Part shown: in pieces, positions 23,568 through 31,333 of the stretch
Layout of the letters: each line of letters begins with the position of its first letter
Numbering within the stretch: the first letter of the stretch is position 1
Assembly (NCBI GenBank): GCA_041912595.1
Contig: JAYRMR010000002.1
Coordinates: 62,001-126,000, forward strand
Direction: 5' to 3'
Length of the DNA: 64,000 bases
From: Roseateles_B sp041912595
Lineage (GTDB): Bacteria; Pseudomonadota; Gammaproteobacteria; Burkholderiales; Burkholderiaceae_C
Notes under the pieces: model-generated
The model's database searches: none
Told to the model about the DNA's origin: nothing
The model's input: only the letters and a program-made list of their open reading frames with translations
Made by a program: the position numbers and the translations under genes

Positions 23568-24704
23568 ATGGCCACAGCATCGGTGGGCGATGTCCAGCCC
23601 CAGCGCATGCGCTTCGAGACGCCCCTGCCCCTGCGCAGCGGCGCCCGGATCCGCGACTACGAGCTGGTCTACGAGACCTACGGCCAGCTCAACGCCGACA
23701 AGTCCAACGCGGTGCTCGTCTGCCATGCCCTGAACGCCAGCCACCACGTGGCCGGCACCTATGCCGGGCAGGAGAAGAGCGAAGGCTGGTGGGACAACCT
23801 CGTCGGCCCCGGCAAGCCGCTGGACACCGACCGCTTCTTCGTCATCGGCATCAACAACCTCGGCTCCTGCTTCGGCTCCACGGGCCCGATGCACACCAAC
23901 CCCGACACCGGCCGCATCTACGGCGCCGACTTCCCCGTCGTCACGGTGCACGACTGGGTGGACGCCCAGGCGCGCGTGCTCGACGCCCTGGGGATCACGC
24001 AGCTGGCCGCCGTGCTGGGCGGCTCGCTGGGCGGCATGCAGGCGCTGGACTGGTCCCTGCGCTACCCGGACCGCATGCGGCATTGCATCGCCATCGCGAC
24101 GGCGCCCAGCCTCTCGGCCCAGAACATCGCCTTCAACGAGGTGGCGCGCCGCGCCATCGTCACCGACCCGGACTTCCACGGCGGCTTCTTCTACGAGCAC
24201 GGCGCGATCCCCAAGCGCGGGCTGCGCGTGGCCCGCATGATCGGCCACATCACCTACCTCAGCGACGACGTGATGGAGCAGAAGTTCGGCCGGGAGCTCC
24301 GCGCCGCCGAGCTGGGCTACAGCACGCAGGACATCGAGTTCCAGATCGAGAGCTATCTGCGCCACCAGGGCGACAAGTTCAGCGAGTACTTCGACGCCAA
24401 CACCTACCTGCTCATCACCCGCGCCCTGGACTACTTCGACCCGGCCCGCGAGCACGGCGGGGACCTCTCCCGCACCTTCGCCAGCAGCCGCTGCAAGTAC
24501 CTGCTGGCCAGCTTCACGACCGACTGGCGCTTCTCGCCGGCGCGCTCGCGCGAGATCGTCAAGGCCCTGGTGGACAACCGCCGCGACGTCTCCTATGCCG
24601 AGATCGACGCCCCGCACGGCCACGACGCCTTCCTGCTGGAGGACCCCCGCTACCACGGCGTGCTGCGCGCCTACTTCGAGCGCATCGCCAAGGAGTTCCG
24701 CTGA
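23568..24704 (+). CDS. metX: homoserine O-acyltransferase MetX
   Basis: 378 aa alpha/beta-hydrolase-fold enzyme that activates homoserine for methionine synthesis. Nucleophile Ser153 sits in GGSLGGMQ; the catalytic Asp and His lie near the end (EIDAPHGHDAFLLE). The N-terminal CHALNASHHVAG and NLGSCFGSTGP segments are the acyl-pocket motifs. Many betaproteobacterial members of this type are annotated as succinyl- rather than acetyl-transferases, so the acyl donor should be treated as unsettled. TGGAGAG before the ATG follows the attenuator directly. It overlaps metW by one base (TGATG). Confidence 0.95.
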   Translation: MATASVGDVQPQRMRFETPLPLRSGARIRDYELVYETYGQLNADKSNAVLVCHALNASHHVAGTYAGQEKSEGWWDNLVGPGKPLDTDRFFVIGINNLGSCFGSTGPMHTNPDTGRIYGADFPVVTVHDWVDAQARVLDALGITQLAAVLGGSLGGMQALDWSLRYPDRMRHCIAIATAPSLSAQNIAFNEVARRAIVTDPDFHGGFFYEHGAIPKRGLRVARMIGHITYLSDDVMEQKFGRELRAAELGYSTQDIEFQIESYLRHQGDKFSEYFDANTYLLITRALDYFDPAREHGGDLSRTFASSRCKYLLASFTTDWRFSPARSREIVKALVDNRRDVSYAEIDAPHGHDAFLLEDPRYHGVLRAYFERIAKEFR

Positions 24705-25285
24705 TGAGCACCCCCCTGATCGAGACCATCGCCGCCCTGGTGCCCGAAGGCTCCCGCGTGCTGGACCTGGGCTGCGGCACGGGCGAGCTGCTGGCCTGGC
24801 TGCAGGAGAAGCGCGGCTGCACGGGCTATGGCGTCGAGCTGTCCGACGCCAATGTGCTGGCCTGCGCGCGGCGCGGCGTGAACGTAATCCAGCTGAACCT
24901 GGAAGAGGGCCTGTCCGTCTTCGAGGACCAGAGCTTCGACGTCGTGCTGCAGCTCGAGACCCTGCAGCACCTGCGCAATGCGGAGGCCATGCTGCGCGAG
25001 ACGGCGCGCGTGGGCCGCGTGGGCATCGTGAGCTTCCCCAACTTCGCGCACTGGCCCAACCGCCTGCAGGTGCTGGCCGGCCGCATGCCCGTCACGCGGA
25101 CCCTACCCTATGAGTGGTATGACACGCCCAACATCCGCGTGGGCACCTATGCCGACTTCGAGATCCTCGCGCGCAAGAACCGCCTGCGTCTGCTCGACAG
25201 CTTCGGTGTGCAGGAGGGTCAGATCGTGCGCCGCTGGCCGAACCTGAGGGCCAGCATGGCCGTCTTCAAGTTCGACCGCGGCTGA
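24704..25285 (+). CDS. metW: methionine biosynthesis protein MetW
   Basis: 193 aa class I methyltransferase-like protein. The SAM loop VLDLGCGTGELLAWL and the later FDVVLQLETLQHL are clear. MetW is encoded beside MetX in many proteobacteria and is thought to work with it in making O-acylhomoserine; no methyl acceptor is established. The ATG shares its A with the metX stop, so the two are translationally coupled and both lie under the SAM-II switch. A short GC hairpin (GCCCG-ATC-CGGGC) follows the stop. Confidence 0.95.
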   Translation: MSTPLIETIAALVPEGSRVLDLGCGTGELLAWLQEKRGCTGYGVELSDANVLACARRGVNVIQLNLEEGLSVFEDQSFDVVLQLETLQHLRNAEAMLRETARVGRVGIVSFPNFAHWPNRLQVLAGRMPVTRTLPYEWYDTPNIRVGTYADFEILARKNRLRLLDSFGVQEGQIVRRWPNLRASMAVFKFDRG

Positions 25286-25321
25286 GTCTCGCCCGATCCG
25301 GGCGGGAGCCCCGCCCTCGGC

Positions 25322-26368
25322 TCAGGCGCGCCGGCCCAGGCGGGCGAGCCAGCGCACGCCGTCGGCGAAGCCGCTCATCTCCGCCTCGAAGACCAGCGGC
25401 GGGATGTTCGCGCCGTCCAGGAAGCGCGGCAGGTAGTGCAGCGCACGGGCATCGCCGTCGGGGCACAGGCCGGGCAGGCAGGTGGTGGCGGTATCCACGC
25501 CGTGCTGCGTCATGAGTGCGTGCGCCGCGGCGTCGTGGTTGCCGCTGGGGTAGCAGTAATGCCGCCCCGCGGGCAGCGACTGCGAGGCGAAGACCGCCTG
25601 GCAGCGCTGCAGGTCCTGCGCCAGCGCGGCCGGGTCCCCGGCGGGATAGCGGTGCTCATGGCCATGCAGCTCGATGGACCAGCCCTGTGCACGCAAGGCC
25701 TGGAGCTCGCGGCCGTCCAGATAGCTGAAGCGACGGCTGGCGAGGTCGAGCGACTGGGGACTGAGGCCCAGCGCGCCGGCCAGCAGGTCCAGCCGCGCAC
25801 TGACATCGCCCGCATCCGCCTCGCGGACCCAGCGGATGGCGCGGGCGAGGAACTCCTTGCGCGAGGGCGGATCGGCCAGCTCGTAGCGGCCATCCAGCGC
25901 CGGATCGACGCCGTCCAGGTGCACCACGCGCGCGCCGGCCTTCCATACCAGGTAGGCCATGCTGACGTCGGGTACGGGCTCGCCGCGCTGGAAATGGCTC
26001 GTGCACAGGTAGAGCACGGCCGGCACCTGATGGCGCGCGACCACGGGGCCGAGGACCTGGGCGGTGGAATACCAGCCGTCGTCGAAGGTCAGCACCACCG
26101 GCAGGCGGGGTCGCGGGGCGGTGCCCTTGAGCATGTCCGTGGCCGCGGGCAGGCTCACCCAGCTGAAGCCGTGAGCGTCCATCCAGGCGAGGCGACGCGC
26201 CAGGTGCTCGCCCGTGCAGAACAGCAGCGGATTGAAGCGGTGCTCGTCACCGAGGCTGCCGCCGTGGAAGCAGAGGATGCGCACCCGGTGGCGCGTGAGA
26301 TGGCGCGCGAGCGCAAACAGCCCGAGCGCGCGGGCGGCACCGTAGACAAGGCGCTTGGCAGGATTCAT
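25322..26368 (-). CDS. polysaccharide deacetylase family protein
   Basis: 348 aa with a NodB-homology domain. TFDDGW carries the catalytic Asp pair, ELHGHEHRYP contributes a metal histidine pair in place of the usual HSxxH, and YCYPSGNHD corresponds to the RxPYG motif. The N-terminus (MNPAKRLVYGAARALGLFALA) is mildly hydrophobic but not a clean signal peptide, so location is uncertain. Proteins of this form are common in exopolysaccharide or LPS-type clusters, where they remove N-acetyl groups or help export. It follows an unknown gene by 45 bases on the same strand, probably as one operon. Confidence 0.8.
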   Translation of the reverse strand: MNPAKRLVYGAARALGLFALARHLTRHRVRILCFHGGSLGDEHRFNPLLFCTGEHLARRLAWMDAHGFSWVSLPAATDMLKGTAPRPRLPVVLTFDDGWYSTAQVLGPVVARHQVPAVLYLCTSHFQRGEPVPDVSMAYLVWKAGARVVHLDGVDPALDGRYELADPPSRKEFLARAIRWVREADAGDVSARLDLLAGALGLSPQSLDLASRRFSYLDGRELQALRAQGWSIELHGHEHRYPAGDPAALAQDLQRCQAVFASQSLPAGRHYCYPSGNHDAAAHALMTQHGVDTATTCLPGLCPDGDARALHYLPRFLDGANIPPLVFEAEMSGFADGVRWLARLGRRA

Positions 26369-26413
26369 GGACGTGACGGGCGATGGATGTCGGGCCGGTG
26401 GGGCCGCGGGCTC

Positions 26414-27358
26414 TCAAGGCGCTGCCGGTGCGGCAGCGGCGTCGAGGCGCGCCCACTCGATGAGGGCCTCGCGCCCCCACACCATCATGTAGGACTTGGG
26501 AACGTAGCGGCCTTCCTCGTACAGCTTGCGCCGGCTCGGTGACGTGGCCGTGGCATTGCCGATGGAATCGCCGCCGGTGGCGAAATACCAGAGGTGCGCG
26601 CCGCCCTGGCGCGGCACGGACTGGAGGTAGGACAGACGCGGGCTGATCTCCATGACCACCGGGTCGTAGAACCAGCTGCTGCCGAACATGCCCCGCAGCT
26701 CGGGATGCGCCGTGCACAGCTCGGCGCAGCAGCGGTAGCACTCCGCCCAGCCGTCCTCGTTGAATTCATCGAGGTAGGACTTGTGCGTGTGGATCTGTAT
26801 GTAGGGCTTGAAGCCGCCGAGCTGCGCAAAGGTCAGCAGACCCTTCGCGGCCGTGCCCCAGTCCTGGCGCGTCAGCAGCGAGCGGGGCACGCCGCAGCGC
26901 ATGTCGATCAGCTGGGCGGCGGCGGCCATGAGCCGCAGGGTCGCCAGGCCCATGTCCTTGCGGAAGACGTCCTGGTCGGTGTTGAGCGCAGGGCCCTCGG
27001 GCACCAGCTCGCGCAGGATGCGCTGGAACTGCCGCAGCTGATGGCCACGGACTCTCGGCGGCAGCGCCGCCACGGCGCCGCTGTCAATGCTGCGGGCGAT
27101 GGCGCCGGCAAGCGCCGCCTGCAGAAAGGGCGTGACGGCCTGCGCGCCGCCGGCCTTGCGCACCGCCTCGAGGGTGGCCTCGGCCGCCGCCGGCACGTGG
27201 CCGTAATGGTCCAGCGGGCCGACCGCCGCGAACTGCTCGATGAAGGCTGCCACCTGCGCCGTCCCGTCGCTTGGGCCGAGGCTGCCGAGGCTGCTGAGCG
27301 CACGTTCGCGGACGCGAAGCGCCTCGGCGCTGACCTCTTGCGGCAAGACAGATTCCAT
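26414..27358 (-). CDS. conserved-looking protein of unknown function, partner of the deacetylase
   Basis: 314 aa that I do not recognise. No signal peptide or membrane segment is seen. The first third is helical (a run of Ala-rich helices with PLDHYGHVPAAAEATLEAV), while the last half is rich in aromatic and charged residues with strings such as IQIHTHKSYLDEFNEDGWAE, MFGSSWFYDPVVMEISPRL and HLWYFATGG, the look of an enzyme core. Two Cys pairs (RCCAELC) stand close together. The same-strand deacetylase lies 45 bases downstream, suggesting a shared role with a surface carbohydrate or lipid. Confidence 0.65.
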   Translation of the reverse strand: MESVLPQEVSAEALRVRERALSSLGSLGPSDGTAQVAAFIEQFAAVGPLDHYGHVPAAAEATLEAVRKAGGAQAVTPFLQAALAGAIARSIDSGAVAALPPRVRGHQLRQFQRILRELVPEGPALNTDQDVFRKDMGLATLRLMAAAAQLIDMRCGVPRSLLTRQDWGTAAKGLLTFAQLGGFKPYIQIHTHKSYLDEFNEDGWAECYRCCAELCTAHPELRGMFGSSWFYDPVVMEISPRLSYLQSVPRQGGAHLWYFATGGDSIGNATATSPSRRKLYEEGRYVPKSYMMVWGREALIEWARLDAAAAPAAP

Positions 27359-27412
27359 AGTGCGGGGCGACGGGAGTGGAGGCTGTCGATCATACCCGTG
27401 GACATATCCACA

Positions 27413-27448
27413 CCCCCCCTACTGGCTTCGCCAACCCACCAGGGGGGC
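27413..27448. repeat. nested GC-rich hairpin in the intergenic stretch before ppk2
   Basis: CCCCCCT (27414-27420) pairs with AGGGGGG (27441-27447), and inside it TGGC-TTC-GCCA (27423-27433) forms a second stem. Another pyrimidine/purine-rich stretch follows to about 27560. Together they look like a REP-type intergenic element; only one copy is in this window. The rest of 27359-27644 holds no gene. Near its right end the 8-base palindrome TAACGTTA sits within TTGACACTAACGTTACAAG. Confidence 0.45.
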
Positions 27449-27644
27449 GGGCGTGGCGGACCGACGGAGCCGGATCCGCACGCTCCGCAGGGGGCGCGGG
27501 GCTGCGCCGCTCGGGGGGCGCCTTCGCAGAGCGAGCAGGGCAGCTGATGGGGTAGCGAACGGGGGCGACTGCGTCTCGCGGGCGGCGTCTTCACACGCTG
27601 CGCGAGGCGCAGCGGGTTGACACTAACGTTACAAGTGATTTCCT

Positions 27645-28853
27645 TCAGACCTTGTCCGGGCCGGCGGCCGACTGGTTCTCGCCGCGCTCATAGACCACAT
27701 TGGCCCGGCCGACCAGCAGCGGGTCGAGCTGGCCGATCTTGTCGAGGTCCTTGTTGGCGTAGGGCAGCTGGTGCAGGACGTGGCGCATGGCATTGAGGCG
27801 CGCGCGCTTCTTGCAGTCGGACTTCACGACGGTCCAGGGCGCCTCGGCGATGTCGGTGTGGAAGAACATCGCCTCCTTCGCCCGCGTGTAGTCGTCCCAC
27901 TTGTCGAGCGAGGCGAGGTCGATGGGCGAGAGCTTCCACTGCTTGAGCGGATGGGCGCGACGCTCCTTGAAGCGGCGACGCTGCTCCTCGCGGCTGACGG
28001 AGAACCAGAACTTGATCACATGCATGCCGGAGCGGGCCAGGTTGCGCTCGAACTCGGGCGCCTGGCGCATGAATTCCTGGTACTCGGCATCGGAGCAGAA
28101 ACCCATCACGCGCTCGACACCGGCGCGGTTGTACCAGCTGCGGTCGAAGAGGACGATCTCGCCGGCCGTCGGCAGGTGCTGCACATAGCGCTGGAAGTAC
28201 CACTGGCCGCGCTCGACCTCGCTCGGCTTTTCCAGCGCCACGACGCGCGCGCCGCGAGGATTCAGGTGTTCCATGAAGCGCTTGATCGTGCCGCCCTTGC
28301 CCGCCGCATCGCGGCCTTCGAAGAGGATGACCACCTTGGCGCCCGTGGCCTTCACCCAGGCCTGCAGCTTCAGCAACTCGACCTGCAGGCGGTACTTCTG
28401 CTTCTCGTAGGCCTTGCGGGACATCAGGTTCTTGTACGGATAGCCGCCGCGGCGCCAGTTGGGCGAGAGCTCGTCGTCCGGGTGCCGCCCGGTGCCGGGC
28501 AGCTCCTGCAACTCGGCCAGCAGCGCCTGGCGCAGGGCCTGGGCGTCATCCGGCGAGGCGCCCGCCAGCAGGCTCTTCACCGAGCTGGTCAGACCGCCCG
28601 GCGCGCCTGCTTGCGCGATGTCCTTGAGCGCTTCCAGCTCCCGGGCCTGCGCCGCCTCCACGCGGTCCGTGGCCACGCGGCGGGCGATGCGCTCGGGCTG
28701 GCCACTGCCGCTGGTGTCGCCGGCGCGGGCCCGGCGCGGCTGGGGCGCATGCGTGCCAGCATGCGTGCCATTCAGCGGGGTCGTCACCGCCGTCTTCGGG
28801 GCGGTCTTGCGCGCAGGGGTGGCAGAAGCGGTGGGGGCACGACGGGTAGGCAT
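27645..28853 (-). CDS. ppk2: polyphosphate kinase 2
   Basis: 402 aa cytosolic enzyme that transfers phosphate between polyphosphate and nucleoside diphosphates, usually favouring GDP/ADP phosphorylation. Walker A GRDAAGKGG (180-188), Walker B DRSWYNR (237-243) and a lid region rich in Arg/Lys (REEQRRRFKERR) are all present, the one-domain class I form. About 120 extra N-terminal residues are low-complexity (Thr/Ala/Pro) and contain the repeat GTHAGTHA. It is divergent from the glyoxalase-like gene across an FNR-like box that stands at a suitable distance from a candidate -10 (GAATGT, minus strand 28890-28885). Confidence 0.94.
   Translation of the reverse strand: MPTRRAPTASATPARKTAPKTAVTTPLNGTHAGTHAPQPRRARAGDTSGSGQPERIARRVATDRVEAAQARELEALKDIAQAGAPGGLTSSVKSLLAGASPDDAQALRQALLAELQELPGTGRHPDDELSPNWRRGGYPYKNLMSRKAYEKQKYRLQVELLKLQAWVKATGAKVVILFEGRDAAGKGGTIKRFMEHLNPRGARVVALEKPSEVERGQWYFQRYVQHLPTAGEIVLFDRSWYNRAGVERVMGFCSDAEYQEFMRQAPEFERNLARSGMHVIKFWFSVSREEQRRRFKERRAHPLKQWKLSPIDLASLDKWDDYTRAKEAMFFHTDIAEAPWTVVKSDCKKRARLNAMRHVLHQLPYANKDLDKIGQLDPLLVGRANVVYERGENQSAAGPDKV
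28747..28770 (-). repeat. 12-base tandem duplication in ppk2
   Basis: GCATGCGTGCCA occurs twice in perfect tandem and encodes GTHA-GTHA within the disordered N-terminal extension of PPK2. It is in frame and probably neutral. Confidence 0.85.
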
Positions 28854-28912
28854 CCTGGACTCCGGGGGCTGTCATCAATCCCTCACATTCGCACCGATGG
28901 GGGCGGCCGTCC

Positions 28913-28926
28913 TTGATTCGGGTCAA
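28913..28926. promoter_or_regulatory. FNR/Anr-like box, one mismatch, between ppk2 and the glyoxalase-like gene
   Basis: TTGAT-TCGG-GTCAA. Its centre is 29.5 bases from a candidate extended -10 for ppk2 (TGC-GAATGT, minus strand), the spacing of a class II FNR promoter. For the opposite gene the nearest -10 (TAGGCT, 28956) is seven bases too far. Confidence 0.45.
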
Positions 28927-29005
28927 GCCTCCCCCGCCCGACGGCCGCAAACGTGTAGGCTTCGCGGACTGATTCCTTCCCCTTCACGACGACGAGGAGA
29001 CCTCC

Positions 29006-29374
29006 ATGATCGGCTACACCACCCTGGGCACCAACGACCTGCCGCGCGCCGCGGCCTTCTATGACGAGCTGTTCGCCGTCATCGGCGGCAAGCGCCTGAT
29101 GGAATTCGACCGCGGCTATGCCTGGGGCGTCAGCCACGACACGCCGGGATTCGGCGTCCTGCGTCCCTTCGACGGCGAGCCCGCTACGGCGGGCAACGGC
29201 GTGATGGTGGCGATCGTGGTCGACAGCCAGGAGAAGGTCCAGGCCCTGCACGCCAAGGCGCTGGCCCTCGGCGGGAAGGACGAGGGCGCGCCGGGGCTGC
29301 GCGGCGGCGGTTTCTATGCGGGCTACTTCCGCGATCTCGACGGCAACAAGCTCAACGCCTTCTGCATGGGCTGA
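29006..29374 (+). CDS. VOC-superfamily (glyoxalase/bleomycin-resistance-like) protein
   Basis: 122 aa single VOC module with the paired beta-alpha-beta-beta-beta units: IGYTTLGTNDLPRAAAFYDELF at the start and GGGFYAGYFRDLDGNKLNAFCM at the end. The closing YFRDLDGNKL is the usual C-terminal signature with a metal-binding Asp/Glu region, but the metal-ligand set cannot be confirmed by eye. Members include glyoxalases, dioxygenases and resistance proteins; this short form commonly has no assigned reaction. GAGGAGACC before the ATG supports the start. Confidence 0.85.
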   Translation: MIGYTTLGTNDLPRAAAFYDELFAVIGGKRLMEFDRGYAWGVSHDTPGFGVLRPFDGEPATAGNGVMVAIVVDSQEKVQALHAKALALGGKDEGAPGLRGGGFYAGYFRDLDGNKLNAFCMG

Positions 29375-29499
29375 GGCCCCGCAGCGGGATGGGCGAAGGT
29401 CCAGGGCATGGCGTCGATCGAGACCGCTGACGCCTGCTACGGGCCCGGCGCGGGCCGGCCGTTCGGGATGGCGAGGGGGCGGCGTGCGGCCTCGCTCGC

Positions 29500-29505
29500 T
29501 ATAGT
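29500..29505 (+). promoter_or_regulatory. -10 box TATAGT
   Basis: GCTATAGT, 45 bases before the ATG of the TPR membrane-protein gene; five of six positions match consensus. Confidence 0.5.
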
Positions 29506-29550
29506 GCCGGCCAAGCGCCCGCACCGAGGCCGCCCTTCCAGGGAGATCCC

Positions 29551-30303
29551 ATGCCATTCCTCGCCATCCTGCACGTCGCCATCGCGATCTACTTCGCCGT
29601 GCACGCCGTGCGCACCGGCCGCAACACCGTGTGGCTCTTCGTGCTGCTGTCCTTCCCCTTCCTTGGCAGCCTGGTCTATCTCTTTGCCGAGTTCCTGCCC
29701 GAGCAGCGCCACAGCCGCCTGGGCCGCCGGGCCGGCGCCGCGCTGCGGCAGATCATCGACCCGCAGCGCGAGCTGCGCGAGGCCCGCCTCGCGCTCGAGC
29801 AGACGCCCAGCATGGGCAACCGGCTGCGGCTCGCACAGGCGCTGCTGGAGGCGGACCAGGCCGGCGAGGCGCTGCCCCATTTCCAGGCCTGCGCGCAAGG
29901 GGTGTTCGCGCATGACGCCGCGGCGCTGAGCGGCCTGGCGCGCTGCCAGGCGGCGGCGGGCCAGGAGGCGGCGGCCGTGGCCAGCCTGCGCCGCCTGTTC
30001 GCGGACCAACCGGCGCGCTACAGCGGCGATCTCGCCCTGCTGATGGCGCGCCTGCTGGCCGCGGTCCATCCCGAGGAGGCCGAGGCCGCCTTCGAGGTCG
30101 CCCTGCGCACCCACAGCGGCATCGAGACGAACAGCGCCTGGGGCCAGTTCCTGCTGGCCAGCAACCGCAAGGCCGAGGCCCGGCCGGTGCTGGAGCAGGT
30201 GCTGAAGGACGCGCGCCTGAGCAGCGCCCATGCGCGTGACATCAACCGCCACGCCATTGCCGCCGCCGAGGCTGCGCTGGACCAGCTCGGCCGCGCCGGC
30301 TGA
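29551..30303 (+). CDS. membrane-anchored TPR-like protein
   Basis: 250 aa. Two hydrophobic segments (FLAILHVAIAIYFAVHAV and VWLFVLLSFPFLGSLVYLFA) form a hairpin resembling the N-terminal membrane domain of cardiolipin-synthase-like proteins; the remaining 180 residues are Ala-rich helical pairs spaced like TPR motifs (LRLAQALLEADQAGEALPHFQ, LSGLARCQAAAGQEAAAVASL). The soluble part probably faces the cytoplasm as a scaffold. No enzymatic motif is seen. GGGAGATCCC before the ATG provides the ribosome site. It converges with the crotonase gene. Confidence 0.75.
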   Translation: MPFLAILHVAIAIYFAVHAVRTGRNTVWLFVLLSFPFLGSLVYLFAEFLPEQRHSRLGRRAGAALRQIIDPQRELREARLALEQTPSMGNRLRLAQALLEADQAGEALPHFQACAQGVFAHDAAALSGLARCQAAAGQEAAAVASLRRLFADQPARYSGDLALLMARLLAAVHPEEAEAAFEVALRTHSGIETNSAWGQFLLASNRKAEARPVLEQVLKDARLSSAHARDINRHAIAAAEAALDQLGRAG

Positions 30304-30320
30304 GCCCTCGCGCGTGGGCG

Positions 30321-31169
30321 TCAGCCCTCGGGCAGCGACGCCACCGGCTTGAGCGGCTCGAAGCCCGCGTCTTCGCGCTTGGCCTGCCAGGCCATGATGG
30401 CGCGACCCATCTCGCCGGTGTCGAAGATGGCGCTCTGCAGCAGGCTCATCTGCTGGAGCGACGCCGCCACGCCGTGGTCCCGCGCATGGTTCAGCGCCAG
30501 CTTGCTGCCGGCGATGGCCAGCGGCGACTTGAGCGCGATCTGCCGGGCCAGCACCAGGGCCTGCTCCAGCAGCGCCGACGCATCCGGCGCCACGGCATTC
30601 ACCAGGCCCAGCTGCAGCGCGCGCTCAGCGCCGAGCCGCTCGCCCGTGTAGGCCATCTGCCGCGCCATGCCGGCGGGCATGAGGCCCTGCAGGCGTTGCA
30701 GGATGCCGAGGTCGGCCGCCATGCCGATGGTCGTTTCCTGGATCGTGAAGAAGGCGTCGGCCGAGCACAGGCGGATGTCGCAGGCCGCCGCGAGGTCGAA
30801 GGCGCCGCCGATGCAACCGCCCTGCACGGCGCAGATCACCGGGAAGCGCGCCTCGTCCAGCACCGAGAAGCAGGCCATCAGCCGGCGCAGCGAGTCCTGG
30901 AACGACAGCCGCGCGCGGGCATCGCCCGTGTCCAGCAGGCCGCCCTGGCCGGCGAAGGTCTGCAGGGCCATGCCGGCGCTGAAGTGCTTGCCCGTGGACG
31001 CGATCACCAGCACGCGCGTTCCGCCCTCGTCGTGCAGGCGCTGGATGGCATCGCGGAAGGCCGGGAAGAAGTCCGGCGCCATGGTGTTCATGCGCGCCGG
31101 CTGATTCAGCGTCAGCCGGGCGATGCCGTCCTCCTGCAGGTCCAGGTCGAAGTAGTCCGAAGCGCTCAT
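30321..31169 (-). CDS. enoyl-CoA hydratase/isomerase family, dienoyl-CoA isomerase-like
   Basis: 282 aa crotonase-fold protein from ATG 31169. HFSAGMALQT and QGGCIGGAFDLAAACDIRL supply the two oxyanion-hole loops. The three acidic residues of delta-3,5-delta-2,4-dienoyl-CoA isomerase are recognisable: Asp in GGAFDL, Glu in IQETTIG and Asp in AADLGILQRL. That last string strongly resembles the eukaryotic ECH1 signature. I therefore favour isomerisation of odd-position unsaturated acyl-CoAs during beta-oxidation over hydration. fadD elsewhere in the window could supply substrates, but they are not linked as an operon. Confidence 0.85.
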   Translation of the reverse strand: MSASDYFDLDLQEDGIARLTLNQPARMNTMAPDFFPAFRDAIQRLHDEGGTRVLVIASTGKHFSAGMALQTFAGQGGLLDTGDARARLSFQDSLRRLMACFSVLDEARFPVICAVQGGCIGGAFDLAAACDIRLCSADAFFTIQETTIGMAADLGILQRLQGLMPAGMARQMAYTGERLGAERALQLGLVNAVAPDASALLEQALVLARQIALKSPLAIAGSKLALNHARDHGVAASLQQMSLLQSAIFDTGEMGRAIMAWQAKREDAGFEPLKPVASLPEG

Positions 31170-31320
31170 GGAAATCCTTGCCAAGCGGTATGAAGGCGCC
31201 AAGCCTAGCGCCTCCCGAGGTGCCGGCCATCGCCCAGGCGACAAGGCTGGAGAGCTGCCCCTAGGTCAAAGCGCACGTTTCCCAGGGCTTGCCCCAGGGA
31301 GAGCACCGCCGGGCCCTGCC

Positions 31321-31326
31321 TACACT
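31321..31326 (+). promoter_or_regulatory. -10 box TACACT for the monoacylglycerol-lipase-like gene
   Basis: TACACT ends eight bases before the ATG at 31334, so the predicted transcript begins at or within two bases of the start codon. Confidence 0.5.
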
Positions 31327-31333
31327 TCGCCGC

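Noticed and set aside
31259..31290. Shared CCCCTA-GTTT-CCCAGG sequence at 31259 and 56870 as a regulatory motif
   Set aside because: Only two loosely matching copies with different internal spacing; not enough to claim a site.
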